64,000 nucleotides of DNA, from the NCBI RefSeq assembly GCF_900102875.1, contig NZ_FNGH01000007.1:60246-124245 (forward strand), given 5' to 3'. Position 1 is the first letter of the stretch. Each line of letters starts with the position of its first letter. Shown here in pieces: positions 53,490 through 63,109 of this stretch. The position numbers were made by a program, and so were the translations under genes. Under the pieces are notes generated by a model. It saw only the letters and a program-made list of their open reading frames with translations. It ran no database searches and was not told the DNA's origin. The stretch comes from Franzmannia pantelleriensis (GTDB lineage Bacteria > Pseudomonadota > Gammaproteobacteria > Pseudomonadales > Halomonadaceae).

Positions 53490-54578
53490 ATGAAAGCCAC
53501 ACTGCGCCAGCGTCTGGAATCCTTCCATGAGCGATTCGAGGAGCTCTCTGCCCTGTTGGCCGAGCCCGAGGTAATCAGCGATCAGGCGCGCTTTCGCGAT
53601 TACTCAATGGAGTATGCCGAGCTCGAGGACCTGGTGACCACTTGGCGCGAGTATCGCAGCGTGGAGGGCGACGTCGAAGCTGCCGCGCAGCTCACCGGCG
53701 ACAGTGACGCCGATATGCGTGAACTGGCCGAGTTGGAGCTGGAAGAGGGGCGTGCGCGTCTGGTGGCGCTGGAAGAGGAGCTCAAGCGGCTGCTGGTACC
53801 CAAGGACCCCGACGATGGACGCAACGTGTTTCTCGAGGTGCGCGCCGGCACCGGCGGCGACGAGGCAGCGCTGTTCGCCGGCGACCTGTTCCGCATGTAC
53901 TCGCGCTATGCCGAGAAGCGCGGCTGGCGAGTCGAGGTGGTCAGTGCCAGCCACGGCGAGCAGGGCGGCTACAAGGAGATCATCTCCCGGGTCAAGGGCG
54001 ACGGCGCCTATGCGCGGCTCAAGTTCGAGTCTGGTGCGCACCGCGTACAGCGGGTACCGGCCACCGAGTCCCAGGGACGCATCCACACCTCGGCCTGCAC
54101 CGTGGCGGTGATGCCCGAGGCCGATGCGGTGGGGGATATCGATATCAACTCCGGCGACCTGCGCGTCGATACCTTCCGCTCCAGCGGCGCCGGCGGTCAG
54201 CACGTCAATACCACCGACTCGGCGATTCGCATCACCCACCTGCCCAGCGGGGTGGTGGTGGAGTGCCAGGAGGAGCGCAGCCAGCACAAGAACCGCGCCA
54301 AGGCGATGTCGCTGCTGGCCGCGCGGCTAAAGCAGAGTGCGGTGGACAGCCAGCGCCAGCAGCAGGCCGATGCGCGGCGCTCGCTTGTCGGCTCCGGCGA
54401 CCGCAGTGAGCGCATTCGCACCTACAATTTCCCGCAGGGGCGGATCACCGACCACCGCATCAACCTGACCCTCTACAAGCTCAACGACGTGATTACCGGC
54501 GAGCAGCTCGACGAGGTGATCGAACCGCTGATCCACGAGTATCAGGCCGAGCAGTTGGCTGCCCTGCAGGAGGCCTGA
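53490..54578 (+). CDS. prfA: Peptide chain release factor 1
   Basis: The 362-residue class I release factor recognises UAA and UAG. GGQ (235-237) catalyses peptidyl-tRNA hydrolysis, and PAT (190-192) reads the codon. The gene follows hemA by 47 bases and overlaps prmC by one base (TGATG). Confidence 0.96.
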   Translation: MKATLRQRLESFHERFEELSALLAEPEVISDQARFRDYSMEYAELEDLVTTWREYRSVEGDVEAAAQLTGDSDADMRELAELELEEGRARLVALEEELKRLLVPKDPDDGRNVFLEVRAGTGGDEAALFAGDLFRMYSRYAEKRGWRVEVVSASHGEQGGYKEIISRVKGDGAYARLKFESGAHRVQRVPATESQGRIHTSACTVAVMPEADAVGDIDINSGDLRVDTFRSSGAGGQHVNTTDSAIRITHLPSGVVVECQEERSQHKNRAKAMSLLAARLKQSAVDSQRQQQADARRSLVGSGDRSERIRTYNFPQGRITDHRINLTLYKLNDVITGEQLDEVIEPLIHEYQAEQLAALQEA

Positions 54579-55417
54579 TGCGCCTCGATCATCTGGTGGC
54601 GCGAGCCGCCGAGCGCCTGGCGAGCAGCAAGTCATCGAGCCCGCGGTTGGATGCAGAGGTACTGCTGTGTCATGTGCTCGAGCGTGACCGGACCTGGCTT
54701 TATACCTGGGGCGATCGCGACATCGAGGCCTGGTCGCGGGCGCGTTTCGAGGCGCTGCTGGCGCTGCGCGCTGGCGGCTGGCCGGTGGCCTATCTGACTG
54801 GCGAACGCGAGTTCTGGGGGCTGGCCCTGGCCACGTCGCCAGCGACCCTGATCCCGCGGCCGGATACCGAACGACTGGTGGAGGCCGCGCTGGAGAGGGC
54901 CTCGGCCCCGGTTGGCGAGCTGCTCGACCTGGGCACCGGGAGCGGGGCCATTGCCCTGGCCTTCGCCAGTGAGCGCCCCGGGTGGCAGGTGCTTGGCGTC
55001 GACCGCGAGCCCGCTGCAGTGGCACTTGCCTGTGCCAATGCCGAGCGCCTGGCGCTCACCAACGCACGCTTTTGCCAAAGCGACTGGTTCGCAGCGCTTG
55101 CCGATCAGCGCTTTGCGCTGATCGTTGCCAACCCTCCCTATCTCGCCGCCGACGATCCGCATCTTGACCTAGGCGACGTGCGCTTCGAGCCCCACTCGGC
55201 ACTGGTTGCCGAAGCGGGCGGCCTGGCCGATCTTAGACGGCTGATCTTGGGGGCCCGCGAGCATCTTCTTCCGGGAGGCTGGCTGCTGCTCGAGCACGGC
55301 ATGGCTCAGGGCGAGGCGGTGCGTGCGGCACTAAGTGAGGCGGGCTATCGGCAGGTTACGAGCCTCGATGACCTCGGTGGGCGTGAGCGGGTGAGCCTGG
55401 GTAGCGTTGAGGGCTGA
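54578..55417 (+). CDS. prmC: Release-factor glutamine methyltransferase PrmC
   Basis: The 279-residue methyltransferase modifies the GGQ glutamine of RF1 and RF2. The SAM motif ELLDLGTGSGAIALAFA and the NPPY motif at 185-188 (VANPPYLAADDPHL) are present. It is translationally coupled to prfA. Confidence 0.95.
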   Translation: MRLDHLVARAAERLASSKSSSPRLDAEVLLCHVLERDRTWLYTWGDRDIEAWSRARFEALLALRAGGWPVAYLTGEREFWGLALATSPATLIPRPDTERLVEAALERASAPVGELLDLGTGSGAIALAFASERPGWQVLGVDREPAAVALACANAERLALTNARFCQSDWFAALADQRFALIVANPPYLAADDPHLDLGDVRFEPHSALVAEAGGLADLRRLILGAREHLLPGGWLLLEHGMAQGEAVRAALSEAGYRQVTSLDDLGGRERVSLGSVEG

Positions 55418-55603
55418 CCGGCCGCGTGGCTGGAGCGCTGTTCGCCGAGTGTGGTAATAGTAATGGCGGGGCGCGCCGGTGTGCGCTCTCAATTGCTGGC
55501 AAATAGCCACCGCCTGCTGTTTATTTCTTGTTATTCTAATCTTAGCAGTGGATATTGCTGGCAAGTACCAACTCAACTGCCATTGGCCGGATAGCATACG
55601 ATA

Positions 55604-56104
55604 ATGAAAGCCAAGACACGTTCGCTGGACCGTATCGACCTCAAGATCCTGCGCTGTCTACAGGACAACGCGCGAATCTCCTACGTCGACCTGGCCGCCC
55701 AGGTCGGGCTCTCCACTACGCCCTGTCTGGAGCGGGTCAAGCGCCTCGAGCGCTCGGGCATCATCCGCGGTTATAAGGCGGTGCTCGATCCCAAAGCGCT
55801 CAAGGCCAACCTGCTGGTGTTCGTCGAGATCAGTCTCGAGACCCAGTCGCCGGCGGTATTCGACGAATTTCGCCGTGCGGTGAGCAAGCTGCCGCAAATT
55901 CAGGAGTGCCACCTGGTCTCGGGGCAGTTCGACTATATCCTCAAGTGCCGGATTCCGGAAATGTCCGCCTACCGCCAACTGCTCGGCGACGTGGTGCTGA
56001 CCCTGCCGGGTGTCAAGGAATCGAAGAGCTACGTGGTGATGGAGGAGGTCAAGGAGGAGTTCTCCCTGCACGTGCCGGATATCGAGGAACTCAGTGACAA
56101 GTGA
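55604..56104 (+). CDS. Lrp/AsnC-family regulator
   Basis: The 166-residue protein has a helix-turn-helix (LDRIDLKILRCLQDNARISY, LAAQVGLSTTPCLERVKRLE) and a RAM domain (LVFVEISLETQSPAVFDEFR, HLVSGQFDYILKCRIPEMSAY). Its place between prmC and moeB is unusual, since those genes normally adjoin. It is separated from moeB by 7 bases. The effector is unknown. Confidence 0.88.
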   Translation: MKAKTRSLDRIDLKILRCLQDNARISYVDLAAQVGLSTTPCLERVKRLERSGIIRGYKAVLDPKALKANLLVFVEISLETQSPAVFDEFRRAVSKLPQIQECHLVSGQFDYILKCRIPEMSAYRQLLGDVVLTLPGVKESKSYVVMEEVKEEFSLHVPDIEELSDK

Positions 56105-56111
56105 TGCCACC

Positions 56112-56867
56112 ATGAACGATGAGGCGCTGTTGCGCTACAGCCGCCAGATCATGCTCGAGCCGATCGAGATTGCCGGCCAGGAGCGGTTGCTGGCCAGCCA
56201 CGCCTTGGTGATCGGTGCCGGTGGGCTGGGCTCACCGGTGGCGCTCTATCTGGCGGCCGCCGGCGTCGGGCGGCTGACGTTGGCCGATGCCGATGTGGTC
56301 GAACTCTCCAACCTGCAGCGTCAGATCGCCCACGCTCAGGCCGATCTGGGGCGCAACAAGGCAGAGTCCGCCCGCGAGGCGGCCCAGGCGCTGAACCCAG
56401 GCTGTCGGGTCGAGGTGCTCACCGCACATCTCGACGGCGAAGCGCTCGCTGGCGCGGTGGCCGAATGCGATCTGGTGATCGACTGCACCGACCGCTTCTC
56501 CAGCCGCTACGCTATCAATCGTGCCTGCCTGGCCGCGGGGCGGCCGCTGATCTCTGGCGCGGCAATTCGTTTCTCCGGCCAGTTGGCGGTATTCGATCTG
56601 CGCGATCCCTCAAGCCCCTGCTACGCCTGCCTCTATCCACCGGGCGAGGCGGGGGAGGCCGACGACGAGCTGCGCTGTGCCGAGAACGGCGTGGTGGCAC
56701 CGCTGGTCGGGGTGATCGGCACGTTTCAGGCGCTCGAGGCGGTCAAGCTGCTGAGCGGGGCCGGCACGCCGCACCGCGGGCTCTCCACCTTCGACGGCCT
56801 GCGCGGCGAGTGGCGCCACTTCAAGGTCCCCCGCGACCCCGCCTGTGCCGCCTGCTGCAGGCGCTGA
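56112..56867 (+). CDS. moeB: Molybdopterin-synthase adenylyltransferase MoeB
   Basis: The 251-residue ThiF/MoeB-type enzyme activates MoaD by adenylation. The P-loop-like GAGGLGSPVALYLAAAGVGRL, the catalytic R in SNLQRQI and zinc cysteines (CYAC and CAAC) are visible. ATG 56112 is preferred to GTG 56094. It ends the hemA-prfA-prmC block. Confidence 0.92.
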   Translation: MNDEALLRYSRQIMLEPIEIAGQERLLASHALVIGAGGLGSPVALYLAAAGVGRLTLADADVVELSNLQRQIAHAQADLGRNKAESAREAAQALNPGCRVEVLTAHLDGEALAGAVAECDLVIDCTDRFSSRYAINRACLAAGRPLISGAAIRFSGQLAVFDLRDPSSPCYACLYPPGEAGEADDELRCAENGVVAPLVGVIGTFQALEAVKLLSGAGTPHRGLSTFDGLRGEWRHFKVPRDPACAACCRR

Positions 56868-56926
56868 GCCTGCGCGGTATTCCTGAGTCTGCGTTCGACG
56901 GCTCGATGTTTATCGTTATTGAATAC

Positions 56927-56986
56927 TTGACATGCCTTGGTGGTCTGATGGCAGACTGATGGCGTTGGTCAGCACCAAGAGGCATG
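56927..56986 (+). promoter_or_regulatory. Repeat-rich region before the polyamine genes
   Basis: TTGACA (56927-56932) starts a region with imperfect inverted arms CATGCCT-TGGTG (56931-56942) and CACCA-AG-AGGCATG (56973-56986). Inside is the tandem repeat CTGATGGC-AGA-CTGATGGC (56945-56963), spaced 11 bases. A -10 is not clear. It is probably the operator region of the puuB-puuA-potFGHI block. Confidence 0.4.
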
Positions 56987-57059
56987 GCTTGGCCAGTAGA
57001 TGGTGAAAGAATTCAACAACAATAACCGGCGACCCGATTCGCTCTACAAGGAATCCCGC

Positions 57060-58349
57060 ATGGCCGAACCGACCTTTGAGGCCCCCGCATCCTACTATCG
57101 CGACAGCATTGCTGTTCGCCCCGAGGCCAGTCAGTCGCTGGCCGGCGAGCGGCGCGTCGACGTGTGCGTTATCGGCGGTGGGGTGACTGGCTGCTCCACG
57201 GCGCTGCATCTGGCCGAACGCGGCTATTCGGTGGCGCTGCTGGAAGCTGGTGAGATAGGTCACGGCGCTTCGGGGCGCAGTGGTGGTCAGATCCTGCCCG
57301 GCCTGGGGACCGACATCATCACGGTGGAGAAGGCGCTGGGGCGGCCGCGGGCCCGCGAGATCTGGGAGATGAGCCGCGAGGCGGTGCGCCTGACCGCCGC
57401 CCTGGTCGAACGCCATGCGATCCCCTGCGACCTGGCCTGGGGCTATCTGCACGCCGCGGTCAAGCCGCGTCACGTGCGCGAACTCCAGGATTTCCGCGAT
57501 CGCCTGGCCCGCGACTACGACTACCAAGCCTTGAGCTGGCTGGAGGGCGACACCCTGCGTGAGCGCGTGGTCAGCGATGCCTACCCAGGCGCGCTGTTCG
57601 AGAGCGAGGCCGGCCACCTGCATCCGCTCAACTACACCCTGGGCCTGGCGCGTGCCGCCGAGCGAGCCGGCGCCGAACTGTATCCACATACGCCGGCGCT
57701 GGAGATTCAGCGCGGCGCGCCGGTGCGCGTGTTCACCCCTCAGGGCGTGGTGATCGCCGACAGCCTGGTGGTAGCCACCAACGCCTATCTGCGTGGCCTG
57801 GTGGCGGAGCTCGACGGCCGCATCATGCCCGCCGCCAACTACATGATTGCCACCGCACCGCTCAGCGAAGCCCAGGCCGCACAGGTACTGCCGCATAACG
57901 ATGCCCTGTCTGACGCCAACTTCGTGCTCGACTACTATCGCCTGTCCGGCGACCGGCGCCTGATCTACGGCGGCGAAGTCAGCTACAACGGCCGCGAGCC
58001 GCGTGGGCTGGAGGCGCGCATCGATGCCAAGATCGCCCGACTGTTCCCGGTGCTGAGCGGGATCCCCATCGAATACCGCTGGGGCGGTGACGTGGCGATC
58101 ACCGTCAACCGCGCGCCGGACTTCGGGCGTCTCGATGCCAATCTCTACTACGCCCAGGGCTACTCCGGCCACGGCATGGCCCTGGCTGGGCTGGCCGGCC
58201 AGCTGCTGGCCGAGACCATCGCCGGGCAGCACGAACGCTTCGATGTCTTCGCCGCCATGCCGCACCGACGCTTCCCCGGCGGGCGGCGTCTGCGCACGCC
58301 GCTGCTGGTGCTGGCCACCCAATACTACAAGCTGCGCGACAGGCTATAA
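57060..58349 (+). CDS. puuB: FAD-dependent gamma-glutamylputrescine oxidase-like
   Basis: The 429-residue DadA/PuuB-type flavoprotein has the FAD loop VCVIGGGVTGCSTALHLAERG (GGGVTG at 39-44) and C-terminal GYSGHGMALAGLAGQLLAETI. PuuB oxidises gamma-glutamylputrescine to gamma-glutamylaminobutyraldehyde. It is next to a PuuA-like synthetase and putrescine importer, which supports the assignment. AAGGAA precedes ATG 57060. Confidence 0.85.
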   Translation: MAEPTFEAPASYYRDSIAVRPEASQSLAGERRVDVCVIGGGVTGCSTALHLAERGYSVALLEAGEIGHGASGRSGGQILPGLGTDIITVEKALGRPRAREIWEMSREAVRLTAALVERHAIPCDLAWGYLHAAVKPRHVRELQDFRDRLARDYDYQALSWLEGDTLRERVVSDAYPGALFESEAGHLHPLNYTLGLARAAERAGAELYPHTPALEIQRGAPVRVFTPQGVVIADSLVVATNAYLRGLVAELDGRIMPAANYMIATAPLSEAQAAQVLPHNDALSDANFVLDYYRLSGDRRLIYGGEVSYNGREPRGLEARIDAKIARLFPVLSGIPIEYRWGGDVAITVNRAPDFGRLDANLYYAQGYSGHGMALAGLAGQLLAETIAGQHERFDVFAAMPHRRFPGGRRLRTPLLVLATQYYKLRDRL

Positions 58350-58403
58350 CCGCAATACGCTTCGCCTAGCGGCCCGCCGGGCGTTAGCCACCAAGAGGTT
58401 CCC

Positions 58404-59750
58404 ATGAAAGATCTGGAAAGCTGGCTGAAAGAGCGACGTATCACCGAAGTCGAGTGCCTGGTCAGCGACATCACCGGCATCGCCCGCGGCAAGATCGCGC
58501 CGGTCTCGAAGTTCGTTGCCGAGAAGGGCATGCGTCTTCCCGAGAGCGTGCTGCTACAGACCGTGACCGGTGACTACGTCGAGGACGATATCTACTACTC
58601 GCTGCTCGATCCTGCCGACATCGACATGATCTGCAAGCCCGATATCAGTGCCGCCTACCCGGTGCCCTGGGCGCTGGAACCCACTGCCCAGGTGATCCAC
58701 GACTGCTTCGACAAGCAGGGCAACCCCATCGAACTGTCGCCGCGCAACCAGCTCAAGAAGATACTCAGGCTCTACACCGATCAGGGCTGGCAGCCGGTGG
58801 TGGCGCCGGAGATGGAGTTCTACCTGACCAAGCGCTGCGAGGATCCGGACCTGCCGCTGCAGCCGCCGATCGGTCGTAGTGGGCGCCAGGAAACCGGGCG
58901 TCAGTCGTTCTCCATCGATGCCGCCAACGAATTCGACCCGCTGTTCGAGGACATGTACGACTGGTGCGAGGAACAGGGGCTCGACATCGACACCCTGATC
59001 CATGAAGAGGGCACCGCGCAGATGGAGATCAACTTCCGTCACGGTGACCCGCTGGTGCTGGCCGACCAAGTGTTCCTGTTCAAGCGCACCTTGCGCGAGG
59101 CGGCACTCAAGCACGACGTTGCGGCGACCTTCATGGCCAAGCCGGTAACCAACGAGCCCGGCAGCGCCATGCATCTGCACCAGAGCGTGCTGGATATCGC
59201 CAGCGGTGAGAGCGTATTCGCTAATGCCGACGGCACCCATAGCGATCTGTTCCTGTGGCACGTTGGCGGACTGCAGAAATTCATCCCCGAGGCGCTGCCG
59301 CTGATGGCGCCCAACGTCAACTCCTTCCGCCGCTTTCTGCCCGATACCTCGGCGCCGGTCAACGTCGAGTGGGGAGAGGAGAACCGCACCTGTGGGCTAC
59401 GGGTACCGGATAGCTCGTCACACAACCGACGGGTCGAGAACCGCTTGCCGGGGGCCGATGCCAATGTCTATCTGGCGATCGCCGCGAGTCTGCTGTGCGG
59501 TTACATGGGCATGATCAAGCAGGTGGCTCCCAGCGCCCCGGTCAAGGGACGGGCCTTCGAACGGCGTAACCTGCGCCTGCCGTTCACCCTCGAGCAGGCG
59601 CTGGAGCGCATGGAGCACTGCCAGGAGCTGGAGGAGTACATGGGCCGCAAGTTCGTCCAGGGCTATGTGGCGGTAAAACGGGTCGAGAATGAGAACTTCA
59701 AGCGCGTGATCAGCTCCTGGGAGCGAGAGTTCCTGCTGCTGAGCGTATGA
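58404..59750 (+). CDS. puuA: Gamma-glutamylputrescine synthetase-like (glutamine synthetase family)
   Basis: The 448-residue glutamine synthetase-family protein has the type-specific start MKDLESWLKERRITEVECLVSDI, EMEFYLTKRCEDPDLPL, HQSVLDIASGESVF and ENRLPGADANVYLAIAASLLCGYMG. PuuA condenses glutamate and putrescine using ATP. Proximity to puuB and potF supports this over true glutamine synthetase. A Shine-Dalgarno AGAGG lies upstream. Confidence 0.88.
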   Translation: MKDLESWLKERRITEVECLVSDITGIARGKIAPVSKFVAEKGMRLPESVLLQTVTGDYVEDDIYYSLLDPADIDMICKPDISAAYPVPWALEPTAQVIHDCFDKQGNPIELSPRNQLKKILRLYTDQGWQPVVAPEMEFYLTKRCEDPDLPLQPPIGRSGRQETGRQSFSIDAANEFDPLFEDMYDWCEEQGLDIDTLIHEEGTAQMEINFRHGDPLVLADQVFLFKRTLREAALKHDVAATFMAKPVTNEPGSAMHLHQSVLDIASGESVFANADGTHSDLFLWHVGGLQKFIPEALPLMAPNVNSFRRFLPDTSAPVNVEWGEENRTCGLRVPDSSSHNRRVENRLPGADANVYLAIAASLLCGYMGMIKQVAPSAPVKGRAFERRNLRLPFTLEQALERMEHCQELEEYMGRKFVQGYVAVKRVENENFKRVISSWEREFLLLSV

Positions 59751-59874
59751 GCATGCCGCCCATCGAGCAGTAAGTGAAACCTAGCGTTGATGCCTTCGCC
59801 ACAGGCTGCGGATACGCTAGTCAGGTGCCAGCCGCCGAGGCTGACGACAACAATCCGAAGAACGAGGTGCCACG

Positions 59875-60978
59875 ATGTTTCGATATCACACGCTGTCGGT
59901 AGCTGTTGCCGCTGCCACCCTGGGGCTCTCCGCCGCGGCAGCCCAGGCCAACGAGGTGCGCGTCTACAACTGGTCGGACTATATCGCCGAGGATACCCTC
60001 GAGCGCTTCACCGAAGAGACCGGGATCGAGGTCATCTACGACGTCTACGACAGCAACGAGGTGCTGGAAGCCGCACTGCTCTCGGGGCGTTCCGGCTACG
60101 ACGTGGTGGTCCCCTCCAACCACTACCTGACCCGTCAGATCAGCGCCGGGGTCTACCTGGAACTGGACCATGACCTGATCCCCAACATGGTCAATCTCAA
60201 TCCTGACCTGATGGACGATCTGGAGTACGTCGATCCGGGCAGCCAGTACTCGATCCCCTACATGTGGGGCACCAACGGTATCGGCTACAACGTCGAACGG
60301 GTGACCGAGATCCTCGGCGACGATGCGCCAGTCGACTCCTGGGCGCTGATCTTCGATCCCGAGGTCACCACGGCCCTCAACCAGGGCGGCTGCGGCATCT
60401 CGATGCTCGACTCCGGCGACGAGATGCTGTCTCCAGCGATGGCGTACCTGGGTCTGTCGCCGCTCTCCGAGGAGAGCGAGGATCTCGAGGCGGCCGGCGA
60501 GCTGATCGCCGCGGTGCGCGACAACATCACCTATTTCCACTCCTCGCGCTATATCTCGGACCTGGCCAACGGTGATATCTGCGTGGCAGCGGGTTACTCC
60601 GGCGACATCTTCCAGGCCGCCGACCGCGCCGCGGAAGCCGGACGCGACTTCACCATCGCTTACAGCATTCCCAAGGAGGGCGCGGCGCTGTGGTTCGACA
60701 TGATGGCGATCCCCGCCGATGCGCCGAACCCCGAGAATGCCCACGCCTTCATCAACTTTATCCTCGAGCCGGAGATTGCCGCCGGCATCACCGAGTATGT
60801 GATCTACGCCAACCCCAACCTGGCAGCCAACGAGTACCTCGACCTTGAGATCCTCAACGACCCGGCGGTCTATCCCGATCAGGAGGTGATGGACAACCTC
60901 TACGTGGCAGAAGAGAAGCCGCTGGCGGTGCAACGCATGCGCACGCGGATCTGGAACCGCGTCAAGTCCGGCCAGTAA
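59875..60978 (+). CDS. potF: Putrescine-binding periplasmic protein
   Basis: The 367-residue binding protein has a signal peptide (LSVAVAAATLGLSAAAAQA, cleaved before NEVR) and PotF/SpuD pattern VYNWSDYIAEDTLERFTEET, VVVPSNHYLTRQI, PYMWGTNGIGYN. It delivers putrescine to PotGHI. GAGGTG precedes ATG 59875. A hairpin separates it from potG. Confidence 0.92.
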   Translation: MFRYHTLSVAVAAATLGLSAAAAQANEVRVYNWSDYIAEDTLERFTEETGIEVIYDVYDSNEVLEAALLSGRSGYDVVVPSNHYLTRQISAGVYLELDHDLIPNMVNLNPDLMDDLEYVDPGSQYSIPYMWGTNGIGYNVERVTEILGDDAPVDSWALIFDPEVTTALNQGGCGISMLDSGDEMLSPAMAYLGLSPLSEESEDLEAAGELIAAVRDNITYFHSSRYISDLANGDICVAAGYSGDIFQAADRAAEAGRDFTIAYSIPKEGAALWFDMMAIPADAPNPENAHAFINFILEPEIAAGITEYVIYANPNLAANEYLDLEILNDPAVYPDQEVMDNLYVAEEKPLAVQRMRTRIWNRVKSGQ

Positions 60979-60985
60979 CCGCTGC

Positions 60986-61011
60986 GGCGGCCGGCCCTCG
61001 GGTCGGTCGCC
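60986..61011 (+). promoter_or_regulatory. Intercistronic hairpin between potF and potG
   Basis: GGCGGCCGGCC and GGTCGGTCGCC form an 11-bp stem with two G-U pairs and loop CTCG, right after the potF stop. Such stem-loops commonly raise binding-protein mRNA relative to the downstream transporter genes. Confidence 0.5.
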
Positions 61012-61045
61012 GGTGTTTCACGATCACACTCGGGGGGGCTGGACG

Positions 61046-62182
61046 ATGCTGCAATCCCAGGGCCTGGAACAGGCCCATCAACGGCGTCTCGACGATGACG
61101 CGCTGGTTGATATACGTCGTATCAGTAAGCGTTTCGATGGCGCGCTGGCGGTGGATGACGTCAACCTGACCATCCGGCGTGGCGAGATCTTTGCGCTGCT
61201 GGGCGGCTCGGGGTCGGGAAAGTCGACGCTGCTGCGCATGCTGGCGGGGTTCGAAAAGCCCAGTGAAGGCCAGATCCTGCTCGACGGTGAGGACATCACC
61301 ACGATGGCGCCCTACGAGCGCCCGATCAACATGATGTTTCAGTCCTATGCGCTGTTTCCGCACATGACGGTGGCGCAGAACATCGCCTTCGGTCTCAAGC
61401 AGGACAAGCTGCCCAGGCAGGAGATCGACGACCGCGTCGCCGAGATGCTCAAGCTGGTGCACATGGAGCGCTTTGCCAAGCGCAAACCGCATCAGCTATC
61501 CGGCGGCCAGCGTCAGCGCGTGGCGCTGGCGCGCTCGCTGGCCAAGCGGCCCAAGCTGCTGCTGCTGGACGAGCCGATGGGAGCGCTCGACAAGAAGCTG
61601 CGCACCGAGATGCAGCTGGAGGTGGTGGAGATCCTCGAGCGGGTTGGGGTGACCTGCATCATGGTCACCCACGACCAGGAGGAGGCCATGACCATGGCCG
61701 ATCGGGTGGCGATCATGGCCGATGGCTGGATCGCCCAGGTCGGCTCGCCAATGGACGTCTACGAGAGTCCGGCGAGCCGTATGGTGGCGGAATTCGTCGG
61801 TACCGTGAATCTGTTCGAGGGCGATATCGTCACCGACGAAGCCGACCACTGCGTGATCGATAGCCCCCAGCTGGGGCGCCAGATCTACATCAGTCACGGC
61901 GTCACCACCGAGGCCGACAACCGCCGGGTGTGGGCGGCGGTTCGCCCCGAGAAGACCGGGTTGAGCCGCGAACGGCCCAGCGGCGAGTACAACTGGGCGG
62001 CGGGGCAGGTCGAGGACATCGCCTACCTGGGCGGTACGTCGGTCTATTTCGTACGCACCGAGCAGAATCATCTGGTCAAGGTCAGCCTGGCCAACACCGA
62101 ACGCCGCGGCGAGCGCCCCACCTGGGACGACAGCGTCTACATCCAATGGGACGACCGCAGCGCCGTAGTGCTGCGCGACTAA
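61046..62182 (+). CDS. potG: Putrescine ABC transporter ATPase
   Basis: The 378-residue ATPase has Walker A GGSGSGKS (53-60), signature LSGGQRQR (151-158) and Walker B LLLLDEP (171-177), with a C-terminal TOBE domain. It drives the PotHI channel. ATG 61046 follows GGGGGG and a CTGGACG. It is in the potFGHI operon. Confidence 0.93.
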   Translation: MLQSQGLEQAHQRRLDDDALVDIRRISKRFDGALAVDDVNLTIRRGEIFALLGGSGSGKSTLLRMLAGFEKPSEGQILLDGEDITTMAPYERPINMMFQSYALFPHMTVAQNIAFGLKQDKLPRQEIDDRVAEMLKLVHMERFAKRKPHQLSGGQRQRVALARSLAKRPKLLLLDEPMGALDKKLRTEMQLEVVEILERVGVTCIMVTHDQEEAMTMADRVAIMADGWIAQVGSPMDVYESPASRMVAEFVGTVNLFEGDIVTDEADHCVIDSPQLGRQIYISHGVTTEADNRRVWAAVRPEKTGLSRERPSGEYNWAAGQVEDIAYLGGTSVYFVRTEQNHLVKVSLANTERRGERPTWDDSVYIQWDDRSAVVLRD

Positions 62183-62195
62183 GTAGGAGCGAGCC

Positions 62196-63107
62196 ATGAA
62201 GCCTTCCCCGCTGGCGCGCCTGCCGCGCCTGCTTCGCCCCGGTCGTGGCTGGGTGATCGCGGCGCCGTTGCTATGGCTGACGCTATTCTTTCTGCTGCCG
62301 TTTGGCATCGTGCTCAAGATCAGTCTCTCCGAGGCGGCGATCTCGGTGCCGCCCTATAGCGCCATCCTCGACTATAGCGCCGAGACACTCAACGTCGCGC
62401 TGAACTTCGGCAACTACCTATTTCTGACCACCGATACGCTGTACATCGCCGCCTATTGGGGCTCGGTGAAGATCGCCTTCCTGTCGACCCTGCTGTGCCT
62501 GCTGATCGGCTACCCGATGGCCTACGCCATGGCGCGTGCGCCGGCGCGCTGGCAGTTGGTATTGCTGCTGCTGGTGATGCTGCCGTCGTGGACCTCGTTC
62601 CTGATCCGCGTTTACGCCTGGATGGGGATCCTCAGCAACAATGGCCTGATCAACAATGGCCTGATGTGGCTGGGGCTGATCGACTCGCCGATCCGCATGA
62701 TGAACACCAACTTCGCGGTGATCCTGGGCATCGTCTACGCCTACCTGCCGTTCATGATCCTGCCGCTCTACGCCAATCTGTCGCGGCTCGACGGCTCGCT
62801 GCTGGAGGCCGCCTCCGACCTCGGCTCGCGCAAGATCAATACCTTCCTCAAGGTGACCCTGCCGCTCTCCAAGGGCGGCATCATCGCCGGCTCGATGCTG
62901 GTGTTCATCCCGGCGGTGGGCGAGTACGTGATCCCCGAGCTGCTGGGCGGCCCCAACACGCTGATGATCGGCAAGGTGCTGTGGGAAGAGTTCTTCCACA
63001 ACCGCGACTGGCCGGTGGCCTCGGCGCTGGCGATGGTGATGCTGGCGATTCTGATCATCCCGATTGCGCTATTCCACCGCTATCAGAGCCGTGAGCTGAA
63101 GGAGTGA
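62196..63107 (+). CDS. potH: Putrescine ABC transporter permease (PotH)
   Basis: The 303-residue permease has six hydrophobic helices and the EAA loop LLEAASDLGSRKINTFLKVTLP that docks PotG. AGGAGCGAG precedes ATG 62196. Its stop is 3 bases before the PotI ATG, and an in-frame GTG 63104 overlaps it. Confidence 0.92.
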   Translation: MKPSPLARLPRLLRPGRGWVIAAPLLWLTLFFLLPFGIVLKISLSEAAISVPPYSAILDYSAETLNVALNFGNYLFLTTDTLYIAAYWGSVKIAFLSTLLCLLIGYPMAYAMARAPARWQLVLLLLVMLPSWTSFLIRVYAWMGILSNNGLINNGLMWLGLIDSPIRMMNTNFAVILGIVYAYLPFMILPLYANLSRLDGSLLEAASDLGSRKINTFLKVTLPLSKGGIIAGSMLVFIPAVGEYVIPELLGGPNTLMIGKVLWEEFFHNRDWPVASALAMVMLAILIIPIALFHRYQSRELKE

Positions 63108-63109
63108 CC

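Noticed and set aside
56916..58322. A 468-codon minus-strand open frame over puuB
   Set aside because: It is antisense to the well-recognised flavoprotein gene, and its product has no recognisable motif.
59821..60933. Long minus-strand open frame over potF
   Set aside because: Antisense to potF, whose signal peptide and binding-protein motifs are clear; long antisense frames are usual at this GC content.
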